A stretch of 64,000 bases of DNA, taken from contig NZ_LOJJ01000002.1 in the NCBI RefSeq assembly GCF_001595985.1, positions 124,001-188,000 of the forward strand. Reading direction: 5' to 3'. The translations under genes and the position numbers were made by a program. Under the pieces are notes generated by a model. The model was given only the letters and a program-made list of their open reading frames with translations, was not told the origin of the DNA and searched no databases. Positions 46,355-56,573 of the stretch are shown here, piece after piece; position 1 is the stretch's first letter, and the number at the start of each line of letters is the position of its first letter. Source of the stretch: Polynucleobacter sinensis. GTDB taxonomy: Bacteria > Pseudomonadota > Gammaproteobacteria > Burkholderiales > Burkholderiaceae.

Positions 46355-47089
46355 CTAATCAGAAAATTGAGTGAAAAGTAAGTCAGCCTGAATGCAATTC
46401 CCATTTCGATCATTCGATAAGTTATATAACCCAGACAAACGAAAACCTAGTTTGCCAAGGTATAAAATAACATCTCCAGCTAATTTTTGATTTTTGTAAA
46501 GCTCAACAAAAGAACACTCACAATAAATATAATCAAAATTTTCTAATAAATTTTGACATCCATCAAGCGCTTGTAATTCAAATCCTTGTACATCCAATTT
46601 AAGTAAGGCTGGGCGAATAATGTCCTCCTTAGTCATGAAATCATCAAGGGTCCCAACATCTACTTCTATTGAACCAATCTCATGAGTTCCAGGAAAGTAA
46701 TTTGATTGAGCGTCTCCAATTTCCAGCAGAGAGGAAGAATCATCGCGAGCTGACAAATGTAGCTTCATCCTCTCATGGCAATTTCCAATAGCTGCGTTGA
46801 ATAGAGTAACCGAAGGATCATGAGAAAAAATTTTGCGAAATATTCCTGCCGCTATCGGTAGCGGCTCAAATGCAATGATATTTGCATCAGTAAATATTTT
46901 TGCAGCAAGCGAAAATTGTCCCCGATTAGCGCCAATATCAACGATAGTGGATATTGGACGATTTAATGCGGTTTTATGCTCTACACCCGCTAGGATTCGA
47001 TGAAAAAACAAAGCCCTTCGTAAGGTTGGGTAATTGAATACAATTCTCAGCTTATGGATTCTGAGTTTAAGACAGGAAAAGAATCTCAT
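46355..47089 (-). CDS. FkbM-family SAM-dependent methyltransferase
   Basis: 244 residues. SAM motif I is VDIGANRGQFSLAA near residues 49-62, followed by IIAFEPLP and the FkbM hallmark LLKLDVQGFELQALDG at about 181-196. FkbM enzymes O-methylate hydroxyl groups, here probably of a sugar in the repeat unit. The start overlaps the upstream acyltransferase stop (TAATG). Confidence 0.88.
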   Translation of the reverse strand: MRFFSCLKLRIHKLRIVFNYPTLRRALFFHRILAGVEHKTALNRPISTIVDIGANRGQFSLAAKIFTDANIIAFEPLPIAAGIFRKIFSHDPSVTLFNAAIGNCHERMKLHLSARDDSSSLLEIGDAQSNYFPGTHEIGSIEVDVGTLDDFMTKEDIIRPALLKLDVQGFELQALDGCQNLLENFDYIYCECSFVELYKNQKLAGDVILYLGKLGFRLSGLYNLSNDRNGNCIQADLLFTQFSD

Positions 47090-47607
47090 TAATTATCCGT
47101 CTTTAGCTTAAATCTATGCCTCATTGGCTTGGCCGGGACACCATAACAAATCATATTTGATGGTAGATCTCTGGTCACTACAGACCCGGCCCCAACAATA
47201 CAACCATACCCAATGTGCACACTTCCAACAATAACCACTCGATGTCCAATCAAATTATCGCCCTCCAAAACAACAGCCGAGGGGGGTAGCCTTCCAGCCC
47301 AAAATACCGTGAAATCAGGGCTGTCAAAACGATGATCATTCCCCACCATGGAAACATGGCTAGAGATCAGCACATCATTGCCAACTTTGAGGTTAGACTC
47401 AAGATAAAAAGAACTCCCAATTGCAACATTATCCCCAATACTCAAATAGGAACTTGGCGCCAAGTAACAATTGCGTCCCAAAAAAACGTTTCTGCCAACC
47501 TTAATTTTTCCAATTAGCCGTAAGCGCCAAAACGCTAGCCGCGTCCAACGCAAGATCCTTCGAGCCTGCCTAAGCCAGCTGTTAATAGGCTTATCAGGCC
47601 TATTCAT
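47089..47607 (-). CDS. Left-handed beta-helix acyltransferase (hexapeptide repeat)
   Basis: 172 residues with imperfect hexapeptide repeats (GRNVFLGRNCYLAPSSYLSIGDNVAIGS) through residues 38-150 and the acceptor loop region near VSMVGNDHRF, ending in GYGCIVGAGSVVTRDLPSNMICYGVPAKP, the typical WbbJ/LacA tail. Probably O-acetylates a sugar of the glycan. Overlaps the preceding glycosyltransferase gene by 8 bases. Confidence 0.87.
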   Translation of the reverse strand: MNRPDKPINSWLRQARRILRWTRLAFWRLRLIGKIKVGRNVFLGRNCYLAPSSYLSIGDNVAIGSSFYLESNLKVGNDVLISSHVSMVGNDHRFDSPDFTVFWAGRLPPSAVVLEGDNLIGHRVVIVGSVHIGYGCIVGAGSVVTRDLPSNMICYGVPAKPMRHRFKLKTDN

Positions 47608-48667
47608 CTGAACAAAACTCTTGAAATCCTTGCGTCATTTTCTCAACTGAATAATTTTTATTACAACTCATAGCTATCGACCTTCGATTACTTTGCCACC
47701 ATTCACGATCTTTCCAAACCCTAGTTAAGGCGTCACTTAAATCATCAACGCTATCTGAAGTAAACAGAATAGCATTTTCCCCTTCAAAAACTGCATCGAT
47801 TTCAGGAGAATGTGGCTCTTCGTCGGCGACGATTACAGGTGTACCAAATGAAAAACTCTGAACCACAGATAGGCCAACGTATCCGGGTGAAAGGCTGGCC
47901 ACCGCGCATCCAAATAATCTAGATAGCAAATAGTCATCAGCAATATGCCCGAAAAAAAGTACTCTGTCCGACATCCCCAACAACCCAGTCAGAGCCTCTA
48001 ATTCCGCCCGCATTGGGCCATCACCAATAATAATTAACTTGCACCCGCCAATCAATGGCAGAGACTTTGCATAAGCAAAAATAGCTAATTCGGGTTTCTT
48101 GGCAGGAACAAGTCGTCCAATATAGATAAAAGAATCAACTGATCCGGTGTTACGGTCATATATTTTTGCCTCCCGATAAAGTGCATTAGGCGCAGCGAAA
48201 GTCTTTACCAAAGGCAAACGCATTTTGAATGTAGCGGCCTCTTCCTTTGTATAGGCGATGACATTACCAGCCAATCTCACCATTAAATCCCTCAAAAGAG
48301 TTCCGCCCTTACCTTTGCCCCGCCTAGACCAAGCATGCCCCCAAACGGCAGTTCTCAATCCCAAGGCACGCCGCACAAAGAGAAAGATCCAATTACTAAC
48401 GATTCGAGGATTTAACTCTAGCACCGCGCAGTCAGCAGTCAATACATCCTCCCAGCAACCCAGTTGAATAGAGAATCGTCTGCCAAACAGAAAAATATTT
48501 CGTACGGTTTTCTGGTTGCGACCTAAATTGACACGCGTTATGGTTGTACCATCGAAGTAACACTCTCCAGTAAGCAAGAGGAATTCTGCTCCAAAAATAT
48601 TCACCATAAGATCAAAGAATTCTGCCCTATAATCACCTACAGAGGTTTGAAGAATTACTAGTTTCAT
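47600..48667 (-). CDS. Family 4 glycosyltransferase
   Basis: 355 residues. C-terminal GT-B domain with FIYIGRLVPAKKPELAIFAYAKSL near residues 184-207, GDGPMRAELEAL, and the nucleotide-sugar region FSFGTPVIVADEEPHSPEI. The N-terminal domain starts LVILQTSVGDYRAEFFDLM, as in acceptor domains of surface-glycan transferases. Linkage unknown. Confidence 0.85.
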   Translation of the reverse strand: MKLVILQTSVGDYRAEFFDLMVNIFGAEFLLLTGECYFDGTTITRVNLGRNQKTVRNIFLFGRRFSIQLGCWEDVLTADCAVLELNPRIVSNWIFLFVRRALGLRTAVWGHAWSRRGKGKGGTLLRDLMVRLAGNVIAYTKEEAATFKMRLPLVKTFAAPNALYREAKIYDRNTGSVDSFIYIGRLVPAKKPELAIFAYAKSLPLIGGCKLIIIGDGPMRAELEALTGLLGMSDRVLFFGHIADDYLLSRLFGCAVASLSPGYVGLSVVQSFSFGTPVIVADEEPHSPEIDAVFEGENAILFTSDSVDDLSDALTRVWKDREWWQSNRRSIAMSCNKNYSVEKMTQGFQEFCSDE

Positions 48668-48708
48668 GTCAAATAACTGTCAGATGGTATATAAATCAAA
48701 TTTTTGAT

Positions 48709-49350
48709 TTATATTCTTTTGCACTCGATGCCAAGACAATTTTCCCATCTAGTTTTATTTTCAACCTCATGGAATTGCTTCGTCGATGAGTCACCAAATT
48801 GCGCCCTTCTTATACCCCCAAATCCAGCATGCTCGAGCTCTCGTGCAAGTGACTGAAAATCCCACATCCAGAAATGCTGACTGTTACCAAAAGCGGAAAG
48901 AAACACCCCTTTTATACCCCGATTACGCGACTCCAGCCCAAGACCAGAAGCCTTCATAAACTCAAGCGCAGGAAAGCCCACACCAGCGCGCGACTTTTCA
49001 ATATAAATTCGAATTAAATATTCTAGATCTGGCAACACTAGCCTGAAAACCCCCCCAGGCTTTAATATTTTGTAAGTATTTATTAATGCTATCTTGCAAT
49101 CCTTTAGAGATAAATGCTCTAACACATGCGAACAATAGACCGCATCGCAAGAATTATTATTAACTGGTAATCCCTTGGTGATATCGCCGTATTCGACATT
49201 TGAGGGAAAACGCTTCTCATTCTTCACATACAATTTTCCGATTAAAGGAAGACGTTCAAATCTTAACGTTGGAGAAGCATCAAAGTTTCGCCAACTTTCT
49301 GGCGCCGTCCAAGCACAACCATATTGAACATAACAGGAACTAAGATTCAT
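48709..49350 (-). CDS. Class I SAM-dependent methyltransferase
   Basis: 213 residues of the Methyltransf_11 type. The core SAM fold lacks an obvious Gly-rich motif I, but NNSCDAVYCSHVLEHLSLKDCKIALINTYKILKPGGVFRLVLPDLEYLI (from about residue 66) shows the later motifs typical of the fold. Likely modifies the glycan or lipid-linked intermediate; the short N-terminal region makes the SAM site atypical. Confidence 0.75.
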   Translation of the reverse strand: MNLSSCYVQYGCAWTAPESWRNFDASPTLRFERLPLIGKLYVKNEKRFPSNVEYGDITKGLPVNNNSCDAVYCSHVLEHLSLKDCKIALINTYKILKPGGVFRLVLPDLEYLIRIYIEKSRAGVGFPALEFMKASGLGLESRNRGIKGVFLSAFGNSQHFWMWDFQSLARELEHAGFGGIRRAQFGDSSTKQFHEVENKTRWENCLGIECKRI

Positions 49351-49436
49351 TAACCACTCTTTTCATGGGAGAAACAGCATATAAGTAGAAACATTTAGGC
49401 ATTTGCCACATAACAAGACATACAAAACAACATTTT

Positions 49437-50615
49437 TTAATATTTTTCTAGGATACCCTTATATACATTAACTACTTTTTTTGCAAATACCGGAGGAGCA
49501 TACTTTGAAATGATCTCATTGCGAATAATTTCACGATCAAAATGGTTATCATACCGAAGATTCTGCATTGAATTGGCCAAAGCGCTGACATCACCTACTT
49601 CAACCAACATCCCAACTTTGTTAGTTACAATATCATTTGGCCCTCCTGATTTTGTAGCTATTACAGGCAGACCGGTTGCCATAGCCTCAATAAGCACTAC
49701 TCCGAAAGTCTCATGAAAACTTGATGAGATAAAAGCGTTAGCGCTCCACATGGCAATTCTTACCTCTTGTTTCGATAGCGCCCCAAGAAATTGAACCTGA
49801 CTTTGAATCTGCAATTCACAACAAAGAGACACAAGCTGATTTCTAATACTTCCATCGCCACCGATTCTCAAATACGTTCGTTTATCGCCTTTAAATTTCT
49901 GAGCGAAAGCTCTTAATAAAACATCGAAACCCTTATTGCTAGAAAAGTGAGCGATGGCTAGAAATACAAAATTATCACTTTTAGCCTGAACCGGTGGGAA
50001 GGTAAAAAATTCAGTATCCACACAGTTTGGAACTACATCACATTTTTCTTCAGCCACATAGCGCGCAATAGCCCCTCTCTCTGCATTACTAACCGCTAAT
50101 ACCCTAGATGCGTTTTGGTAGGCTACCCTACAGAACCATTTTGGCTGCCCCCTAAAATCTTGCAGCAAAAACTTGCTACTATGCTCTGTTAAAACATAAG
50201 GTATTTTCACCATACGCCAGACCAAGTAACCTGCATAGCCTGCCCAATAAGCATTGTGTGCATGAATAATATCTGGTCGTCCATAGCGTTTTATATATTG
50301 ATTAACCAAAATTTTGGTTAGGACAGCCCAAATCAAACCGCCAACAAATGTCTGAGTCAAAGTATTCCACCCATGGAGACGCATTGTTGGAATGCCCTCC
50401 TCGTTTTCAACTGAAATTTGACCGTGATTTTCTATAATATGTTTAAGTCTAAATACGCCAATCCTTCGCGCCTCTACATAAGCAACACTAACTTGACACC
50501 CAACCTTTTGGAGTGCTAGAGCCTGCTCTCTAAAAAAAATGCCAAGAACAGGCCTGTCTGGATCAATATAAAAAGAGGGGAGAAATAAAATATGAGGTTT
50601 AAGATCGTTGGACAT
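49437..50615 (-). CDS. Family 4 glycosyltransferase
   Basis: About 392 residues from the Met at 50615 (SNDLKPHILFLPSFY); an upstream Met at 50654 gives 405 but adds a non-family extension. GT-B features: GIFFREQALALQKVGC near the N-terminus, DIIHAHNAYWAGY, FLAIAHFSSNKGFDVLLRAF, and ETFGVVLIEAMATGLPVIATKSGGP for donor binding. Confidence 0.87.
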   Translation of the reverse strand: MSNDLKPHILFLPSFYIDPDRPVLGIFFREQALALQKVGCQVSVAYVEARRIGVFRLKHIIENHGQISVENEEGIPTMRLHGWNTLTQTFVGGLIWAVLTKILVNQYIKRYGRPDIIHAHNAYWAGYAGYLVWRMVKIPYVLTEHSSKFLLQDFRGQPKWFCRVAYQNASRVLAVSNAERGAIARYVAEEKCDVVPNCVDTEFFTFPPVQAKSDNFVFLAIAHFSSNKGFDVLLRAFAQKFKGDKRTYLRIGGDGSIRNQLVSLCCELQIQSQVQFLGALSKQEVRIAMWSANAFISSSFHETFGVVLIEAMATGLPVIATKSGGPNDIVTNKVGMLVEVGDVSALANSMQNLRYDNHFDREIIRNEIISKYAPPVFAKKVVNVYKGILEKY

Positions 50616-50691
50616 ATGCGCTATGATAAAAAAAGTATCTACACTTGAGGGCAACTGAGCTCATTTATTTGCATGCACTCATAATCGCCAA

Positions 50692-52035
50692 TCAATCACG
50701 GAGATGGGACTTTTGATATAAATTAATTGGTCCACGGCTACCTGCGGAGCCTCTAGAGTTGTCAGTTCTGCGAAGAACTAGCGTCAAACTAAATTCTTTA
50801 TGACTATAGTAATAAAGGGCCACAAATAACCAAAGCATTGGGTCAAGGTACCCCCCGTTTCTAATAGCATATGTCACGATAAAAACGAAGGCCATATCAT
50901 TAACAATTTGTGGCAATAAAAGATTTCCCCCCACCGAAGATTTATATCTAAATAAGAATAATAAAAATCCAATAATTCCAAGGACCCCAAACTCCGAAAG
51001 CAGCCGAATAAATAACGAGCCCGCATCAATACTATTCAACTCCAGAAGCACTTGCGACTCATCGTAAGTATTGTATAAATACTTGTTGTAACTATTTTCA
51101 TGAGTTCTTAGGCCAGTACCCAGAAAGTAGCTATCTCGAAGCGCCGCCTGGGCAACTATCGCATTTGAAATAAGAGCAAACCCAGAGAGGTCATTTTGAG
51201 TAAATTCATAGGCAACCAACTCAGGACCAATATTAGCAAATACATTCAGTTTAGTCTGCATTTGAGGAATTTGTGAAATTACCAGCCCGCCAATTACTGT
51301 AACCAACAATAGTCTACTCAGAATTGTCTTGAAATTTAGATTTCTATATTTCATCAACACTGCTAAGATCAAAGCAAAGTAACCAACCAGAGAAAATGTA
51401 AGTAGTAAACCAAAAATTATTATTAGGGCGATGATTTTGCTTTTTAAGCCTAAGGCCGCAGCTCTTCCAGATAAGACCAAAACTGCGATAAAAACCGCCG
51501 GAGTAAGAAGCAATGCGAAATGGGCTGGTTCTGACGAAAATCCTGAAGCCCGAGGAAAAAAATTCAAGATATCCGCTGCTAACCTACCTGTAGTTACTTG
51601 CTGCCCACCCAGTAAATTTTGCAAATGTATAGACTCACCAAATAGCATAAAGATCAAAATCTGAAAAATTACAAAACATGCAGCAAAAAAAGCAAAGCCA
51701 TAATAGATGCGAACGATTTCTGCAATTCGATATTTGCTTGAGGATACAAAGCCAAATAAGGTGATGGACATTATTACAACACCAATCAGATGAATTAGCG
51801 AAGCAATAAATGTTGTAGGCGAGTAGTTTATTAAAAAAGTATGGATGGCAATTACTGCATACAATATGAGCAAAATTACAGGGATATTGAATCTTGCTCT
51901 TGTCAACTGAAAGAGAAGGGCGAAGTAAATCAAGTAGGTAGATACATTATTAGAAAGTGTAAAACCAAAAATTTGATTTCCAAAGCCCTTAAAAAAGATG
52001 GCCAAAATCACGCAAGCGAAGGTAACATGAAACAT
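50692..52035 (-). CDS. wzy: O-antigen/capsule polymerase (Wzy-like)
   Basis: 447 residues, about 11-12 membrane helices, low similarity to anything specific, as usual for Wzy. A periplasmic loop between about residues 255 and 345 contains GTGLRTHENSYNKYLYNT, a common Wzy/O-antigen ligase-type feature. Context (Wzx, Wzz, Wza, initiating transferases) makes polymerase the best reading; WaaL-type ligase is the alternative. Confidence 0.75.
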   Translation of the reverse strand: MFHVTFACVILAIFFKGFGNQIFGFTLSNNVSTYLIYFALLFQLTRARFNIPVILLILYAVIAIHTFLINYSPTTFIASLIHLIGVVIMSITLFGFVSSSKYRIAEIVRIYYGFAFFAACFVIFQILIFMLFGESIHLQNLLGGQQVTTGRLAADILNFFPRASGFSSEPAHFALLLTPAVFIAVLVLSGRAAALGLKSKIIALIIIFGLLLTFSLVGYFALILAVLMKYRNLNFKTILSRLLLVTVIGGLVISQIPQMQTKLNVFANIGPELVAYEFTQNDLSGFALISNAIVAQAALRDSYFLGTGLRTHENSYNKYLYNTYDESQVLLELNSIDAGSLFIRLLSEFGVLGIIGFLLFLFRYKSSVGGNLLLPQIVNDMAFVFIVTYAIRNGGYLDPMLWLFVALYYYSHKEFSLTLVLRRTDNSRGSAGSRGPINLYQKSHLRD

Positions 52036-52080
52036 TGCTTACGTTTTACCCGAGCAGAAATTAATCAACATTAAATGAGA

Positions 52081-52725
52081 TTATGACCAATTAATACTTT
52101 TCCTTATAACTCGAGCTGGATTTCCTCCAATCAAGCAGTTTTTTTCAGTAAACCGAGAAATCACTACCGCGCCTGAGGCAACCACACAACCGTCTGGAAT
52201 AATTACCCCTTTTAGTATCGTCACATTACTGCCTATCCATACATGATTCCCAATTTCAATAGGATTTGATTTTCTCTTTTTGCCTGCGTACTGAATTTCG
52301 TGGAAATCATCATCAAGAATTTGAACCCCCCATGATATTGCGCAATCATTTCCAACTTTTAGGCCGTGCATAATAACAAAGCTTGAATTTGCATTCATGT
52401 AACCTCTTCCAACTTCGACTATCGCTCCTCTGCCCACATCAACTCTACACCCCTTACCTATTGAATAGGATTCGCGGATAATTAAATGACCGTCAACCCT
52501 TATATAAGTCAGGTCGCGATTATTCATAAATCCAGCATAGTCCAACCCAACTTGTAGCAAACCTCGAGTCTCTATATTTCTTAATCCCCGTATTCTTACA
52601 CCATTGCTAATGATTATTCTTTTCTTACAAAGCCGAAACAGGAACCACATAATTACCGCCATGAAAATGGGGGTCTCAACTTTTCTACACTTACTGTAGA
52701 ATTTTTTCAGATTAGCTAATTGCAT
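52081..52725 (-). CDS. Hexapeptide-repeat acyltransferase
   Basis: 214 residues with left-handed beta-helix repeats from about residue 75 to 200 (for example IGNHVWIGSNVTILKGVIIPDGCVVASGAVV) and ILDDDFHEI near 145, where the catalytic His is expected. An N-terminal hydrophobic segment (about 18-33) may tether it to the membrane. Acyl donor unknown; acetyl-CoA likely. Confidence 0.83.
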   Translation of the reverse strand: MQLANLKKFYSKCRKVETPIFMAVIMWFLFRLCKKRIIISNGVRIRGLRNIETRGLLQVGLDYAGFMNNRDLTYIRVDGHLIIRESYSIGKGCRVDVGRGAIVEVGRGYMNANSSFVIMHGLKVGNDCAISWGVQILDDDFHEIQYAGKKRKSNPIEIGNHVWIGSNVTILKGVIIPDGCVVASGAVVISRFTEKNCLIGGNPARVIRKSINWS

Positions 52726-52848
52726 ATTCTTATTTTGATTGCAGGGACTGAAAATCGGCGAAAATTTGCAGCAATATATTGGTATATCCAGAGTTTTTTG
52801 AAAAATCGAATATCATCTATTGTCGCTAAAACTCAGAATTTTTAAAGG

Positions 52849-53760
52849 CTAGAATCTTGATTTCTTAGAATTTAATTGGAGCCATTTGACACGTAAAGTG
52901 TCAAATTTTTTTCGCGTCAGTATGGATACTAAAACCCAACGCCTCGCCTTATAAAAACTGTATCGGGCTACAGATAAGATAAAGCAGCGTATAGAATGGA
53001 TTACACCCAACTGACTCCAATGGACCCAAAATACCTCCTTTTGCGTTGCAAACGAGCTGCTAACTCCACCACCAATAATATGTACATGTACAACTTGGCT
53101 ATGCTCAAATCGATAACCCCCAATGTACAACGCAAGAAATAAATTATAATCTGCCGCGATTTTAAATTTTGTATCAAAAAAACTTGCTAGGTATAGCGAT
53201 CTTCTTGTAAATGTTGATGGATGACTAATTGAGCTCATGGTTATTGGCATCAAATCTTTTCTGGAGAGTTGCCTCCGGGATATGCCAGTTTCTTCATCAA
53301 CGATTTCAACATCACCGAACACCACATCGGCTTCTGTTTTAAGAAATGTAGCAACTGCACTTGAAATTGCATCCTTCTCATACCAATCCCCCGCTCCAAT
53401 AATCCCCACATAATCACCTCTTGCGAGCTTGATTCCCTTGTTCATTGCATCATAAATACCGGCATCATTCTCACTTATCAATGTTTTGATTTTATATTTA
53501 TAGCGCGTGATAATCTGAAGCGTTCCGTCATTTGAGCCGCCATCGATGATTAGATACTCAATATTTTTATATGATTGATTTATTACGCTTTTAATTGTCT
53601 CTTCGATTAATTCTACGGCATTGTAGACGACTGTAATGATAGTTACTAAGGGCATGGTTGATGCCAGAGCATCAATCTCCAAATTACCTGGGTTTAAGAA
53701 AATCTTGGATCTATGCCGTTTGTTGCTATCAAGCAAATGAATTTTGTTCTTTGCCGGCAT
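52849..53760 (-). CDS. Family 2 glycosyltransferase
   Basis: 303 residues. The GT-A domain begins about residue 36 with PLVTIITVVYNAVELIEETIKSVINQ, then YLIIDGGSNDGTL and the metal-binding-type motif NKGIKLARGDYVGIIGAGDW (Asp in place of the classical DxD turn: GAGDW). Similar to WcaA/WcaE-type capsule transferases. The N-terminal 35 residues are basic and atypical; an internal Met (residue 36) could be the real start. Confidence 0.85.
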   Translation of the reverse strand: MPAKNKIHLLDSNKRHRSKIFLNPGNLEIDALASTMPLVTIITVVYNAVELIEETIKSVINQSYKNIEYLIIDGGSNDGTLQIITRYKYKIKTLISENDAGIYDAMNKGIKLARGDYVGIIGAGDWYEKDAISSAVATFLKTEADVVFGDVEIVDEETGISRRQLSRKDLMPITMSSISHPSTFTRRSLYLASFFDTKFKIAADYNLFLALYIGGYRFEHSQVVHVHIIGGGVSSSFATQKEVFWVHWSQLGVIHSIRCFILSVARYSFYKARRWVLVSILTRKKFDTLRVKWLQLNSKKSRF

Positions 53761-53827
53761 TAATCTTGTGCCCTCAATTGTTTATTTTGATGAGACATGC
53801 ACACTATTAATAAAATACTCGTCACTA

Positions 53828-54868
53828 TTAAAATCCCGCCTCAATGTTTATTTTCTTTCCAAGAACCTGCTCATAAATATTGGCATATGCACGACCAACA
53901 TTCAGACTTCTGCATTGCGTCAGTGCTTCTAATCGATTTGTGTTACTAATTTCATCACGCATCCGCCGAATTCCCTTGAGAATGGATTTCTCGGAGCCAG
54001 GGTCGACCAAATAAGCGCCGGCATAAAGATCTTGCTTTGCCCAATCCATATCAGACAGCAATAGAGGCTTACCCAATGCCGCAGCCTCAAGCGCACTAAT
54101 AGGCTGAGTTTCATTGTAACTAGGCAGCGCAAACCCAATACACCCTTGGTATGCAGCAACCAACTCTGCGGATCCAACAGGTAATCCTCCTTCAAGCCAT
54201 TGAATGAAATCATTTTGTACCACTAGCTTCCTTAGCATTTCTGCGTACGTCTCTTCACCTGCTACTGTTTGACCCACTAACAACAAAGGCACTTCAGCGC
54301 TAATCGCTGCCTTAGCTAATTTCAGTTGATTTTTTCTGACTGAGACTCCACCAACACAAATAAGATATTCTCTCACCCTAAATTTAATGGAATTGTCATC
54401 ACTTGTTGGCAAATAAAAATTATCCTGAACGATGTTAGGAATCTTAGATATCTTATTTTGCGGAATACCATAAAGAGTTTTTGCAACTTCTGCTTGAGAT
54501 TCATTTACAACCACAAGCGAATCCAAAAGGGAGGCTATAAGCTTAAGAGATCGATCTCGCCCTAAAAAATTATTGATCAGGAACCTCATACGCACTCTAG
54601 GATTTGAATATGGGAGGAGTGTTGAGATAACCACTTTTTTGCCCGACCTTTTTGCCCAAGTCACAGCCTTAAGATGAATTTCACTCAATCCCCATACATG
54701 CAAAATATCAAAACTCGCATCTCGGCTCCATACATCCAGCGGCTGGATATCAACACCTGCTGATCTTGCAGCTAGAAGAGCATGAAGCATTTGCACTTCA
54801 AATCCACCATATGCAAAGCAATGTGGCTGATACGGCAGCACCCGAACTTTCATGGTAGAAACCGCCAC
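53828..54868 (-). CDS. Family 4 glycosyltransferase
   Basis: 346 residues, GT-B: PYQPHCFAYGGFEVQMLHAL at residues 13-32 and a C-terminal donor site around ALPSYNETQPISALEAAALGKPLLLSDMDWAKQ. The start overlaps the upstream FkbM gene end by 19 bases; a Met at residue 6 (KVRVLPYQ) is an equally good start and lies closer to that stop. Confidence 0.83.
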   Translation of the reverse strand: MAVSTMKVRVLPYQPHCFAYGGFEVQMLHALLAARSAGVDIQPLDVWSRDASFDILHVWGLSEIHLKAVTWAKRSGKKVVISTLLPYSNPRVRMRFLINNFLGRDRSLKLIASLLDSLVVVNESQAEVAKTLYGIPQNKISKIPNIVQDNFYLPTSDDNSIKFRVREYLICVGGVSVRKNQLKLAKAAISAEVPLLLVGQTVAGEETYAEMLRKLVVQNDFIQWLEGGLPVGSAELVAAYQGCIGFALPSYNETQPISALEAAALGKPLLLSDMDWAKQDLYAGAYLVDPGSEKSILKGIRRMRDEISNTNRLEALTQCRSLNVGRAYANIYEQVLGKKINIEAGF

Positions 54869-55722
54869 GCCTCTCTTCTCGCCACAACGTCCCCCAGCAA
54901 GGCTGCATCCTTAAAATCCACAGACTCTAGTTTCTTCTCAATCACATTCCATCGCCAGAATCTATATCCCAAATCATTCAAAATCCTCTCCACCTCCAGC
55001 TGATTTTTTGAGCATTCCAAAAGAATTGTTGAATTCAACCGCGCGAATGTCTTCATGCCACCCTCTAGGACAAGCTTTTCTGCCCCCTCCACATCCATAA
55101 TAATCAAATCTATTAGCGGATAGTTTTGCTCAGCCAAATAGCAATCCAAAGTCATTGACTCGACCAACTCATCGGAAGAGAGCGCCCTATTCGCATCTTC
55201 TGGGGTTTCAACATACCGATGACCGTCACAAGTTGGGTTTTTTGAATCCACTCTCAGCAGTAATTGGCCCGACACATTCGAGAGAGCCGCCTTATTTACG
55301 ATTACATTTTGGCAGCCATTGAGTTCTAAATTTTTCTGAAGCCTCGTGAAACTTTCGCTGGACGGCTCAAAAGCATACACAATACCACTTGGTTTTATCA
55401 ATTCGGCAGCCATGATGGTATATAGACCCACATTTGCCCCGATATTCAACACATTCATTCCAGACCTTAGAAACGAAGCAACAAAGTCTCGTTCAACAGC
55501 TTCAAAATTACCTTTAAACAACATTTCAGGAATCTGCCCATTAGGATACAGCCGGACGCGCCCAAGACCAGCGGAATATACAACCGGTATTTGAAGTACT
55601 TTCTTAATGTCCCAAATTCGATTCCTTAATGCAATCCAAATCGGTCGTATTAGCGCCCGCATGTGCGGGTACTTTTTAATTGTTTTTTTTAATACATCAA
55701 TCATCGACATCAGACATTCCAA
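54850..55722 (-). CDS. FkbM-family methyltransferase
   Basis: 290 residues. Motif I is VLNIGANVGLYTIMAAELI near residues 90-108, then VYAFEPSSESF and the FkbM feature IDLIIMDVEGAEKLVLEGG at about 204-222. Second FkbM enzyme of the locus, not closely similar to the one at 46.4 kb, so two positions or sugars may be methylated. The start overlaps the next upstream gene by 13 bases; an internal Met (residue 5 or 7) is possible. Confidence 0.87.
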   Translation of the reverse strand: MECLMSMIDVLKKTIKKYPHMRALIRPIWIALRNRIWDIKKVLQIPVVYSAGLGRVRLYPNGQIPEMLFKGNFEAVERDFVASFLRSGMNVLNIGANVGLYTIMAAELIKPSGIVYAFEPSSESFTRLQKNLELNGCQNVIVNKAALSNVSGQLLLRVDSKNPTCDGHRYVETPEDANRALSSDELVESMTLDCYLAEQNYPLIDLIIMDVEGAEKLVLEGGMKTFARLNSTILLECSKNQLEVERILNDLGYRFWRWNVIEKKLESVDFKDAALLGDVVARREAWRFLP

Positions 55723-56546
55723 CCCTGGCTAACAGGAAGCTTCCTAAAGACATTGTTATGTCCGACCGCGCCAAGAAAAACCATCTCTTTCATCGCCAAT
55801 TCAGTCACCACTAGAGATGGCCCTGGATGACCTGCAAATGAAAATTTAGGAGGAATGAAATTCGAGAACAGACTTGAATCATCCATGATCAAGATACCAC
55901 CAGCCTTTAGTTGTGCAACACATTCAATATAATCTGAATGCACCACTTCATAATCATGACAGCCATCAATGTATATTAAATCCCATTCACGACTCTTAAT
56001 GTGACTAAGGGCGGTCATGTCTGTTGATAGAGCTTTAAGCAACGTCGGCGCCCTTAGTGCAAATAGCGAAAAGGCATCAAGGGCATCCCTAAGGTAATCT
56101 ACATTCAAACTGTACCTACTTACAGCATCACCAATCGGGGAGAATGGTGAAATACCATGAACATAAGCTGGCATGTCTATCAGTTTTGCTATTAAACCCC
56201 ATAGAGAGATTGTCTGCCCACGAAAAACTCCTATTTCAAGGCACATTTCAGGGCGAAATTCGCGGAATATCATCCACCACATTGCATGGAATGCATCCTC
56301 ACCAAACCCTCTTCCTTGCTGAGAAAAATATCGCCTATGTTCACGCAACTCTTGATGACAAACATGGTGAAAATAATGATGGGCATATGCATGAAGCTCA
56401 TTTCTAGTAGAAAATCTATTCGCAGCTTGACTGAAAGATAAATCTATGTCAAATCGTTTTTGATATCGAGAATAACGTTGAAGTTGCATCTGCATCACAA
56501 GCCAATTTAATTTTCCTAATAATTTTTGAATGTATGAATTACGCAT
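55710..56546 (-). CDS. Methyltransf_24/CmcI-like SAM-dependent methyltransferase
   Basis: 278 residues. The SAM fold starts at MCLEIGVFRGQTISLWGLIAKL near residue 99, followed by WDLIYIDGCHDYEVVHSDYIECVAQLKAGGILIMDDSS (about 187-224), where the IDGCHDYE motif is typical of cephalosporin hydroxylase/CmcI and Methyltransf_24 families. A metal-dependent O-methyltransferase acting on the glycan is the best guess. Confidence 0.8.
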   Translation of the reverse strand: MRNSYIQKLLGKLNWLVMQMQLQRYSRYQKRFDIDLSFSQAANRFSTRNELHAYAHHYFHHVCHQELREHRRYFSQQGRGFGEDAFHAMWWMIFREFRPEMCLEIGVFRGQTISLWGLIAKLIDMPAYVHGISPFSPIGDAVSRYSLNVDYLRDALDAFSLFALRAPTLLKALSTDMTALSHIKSREWDLIYIDGCHDYEVVHSDYIECVAQLKAGGILIMDDSSLFSNFIPPKFSFAGHPGPSLVVTELAMKEMVFLGAVGHNNVFRKLPVSQGWNV

Positions 56547-56573
56547 ATTGATTTTTCATGTAGGGTAGCTTTT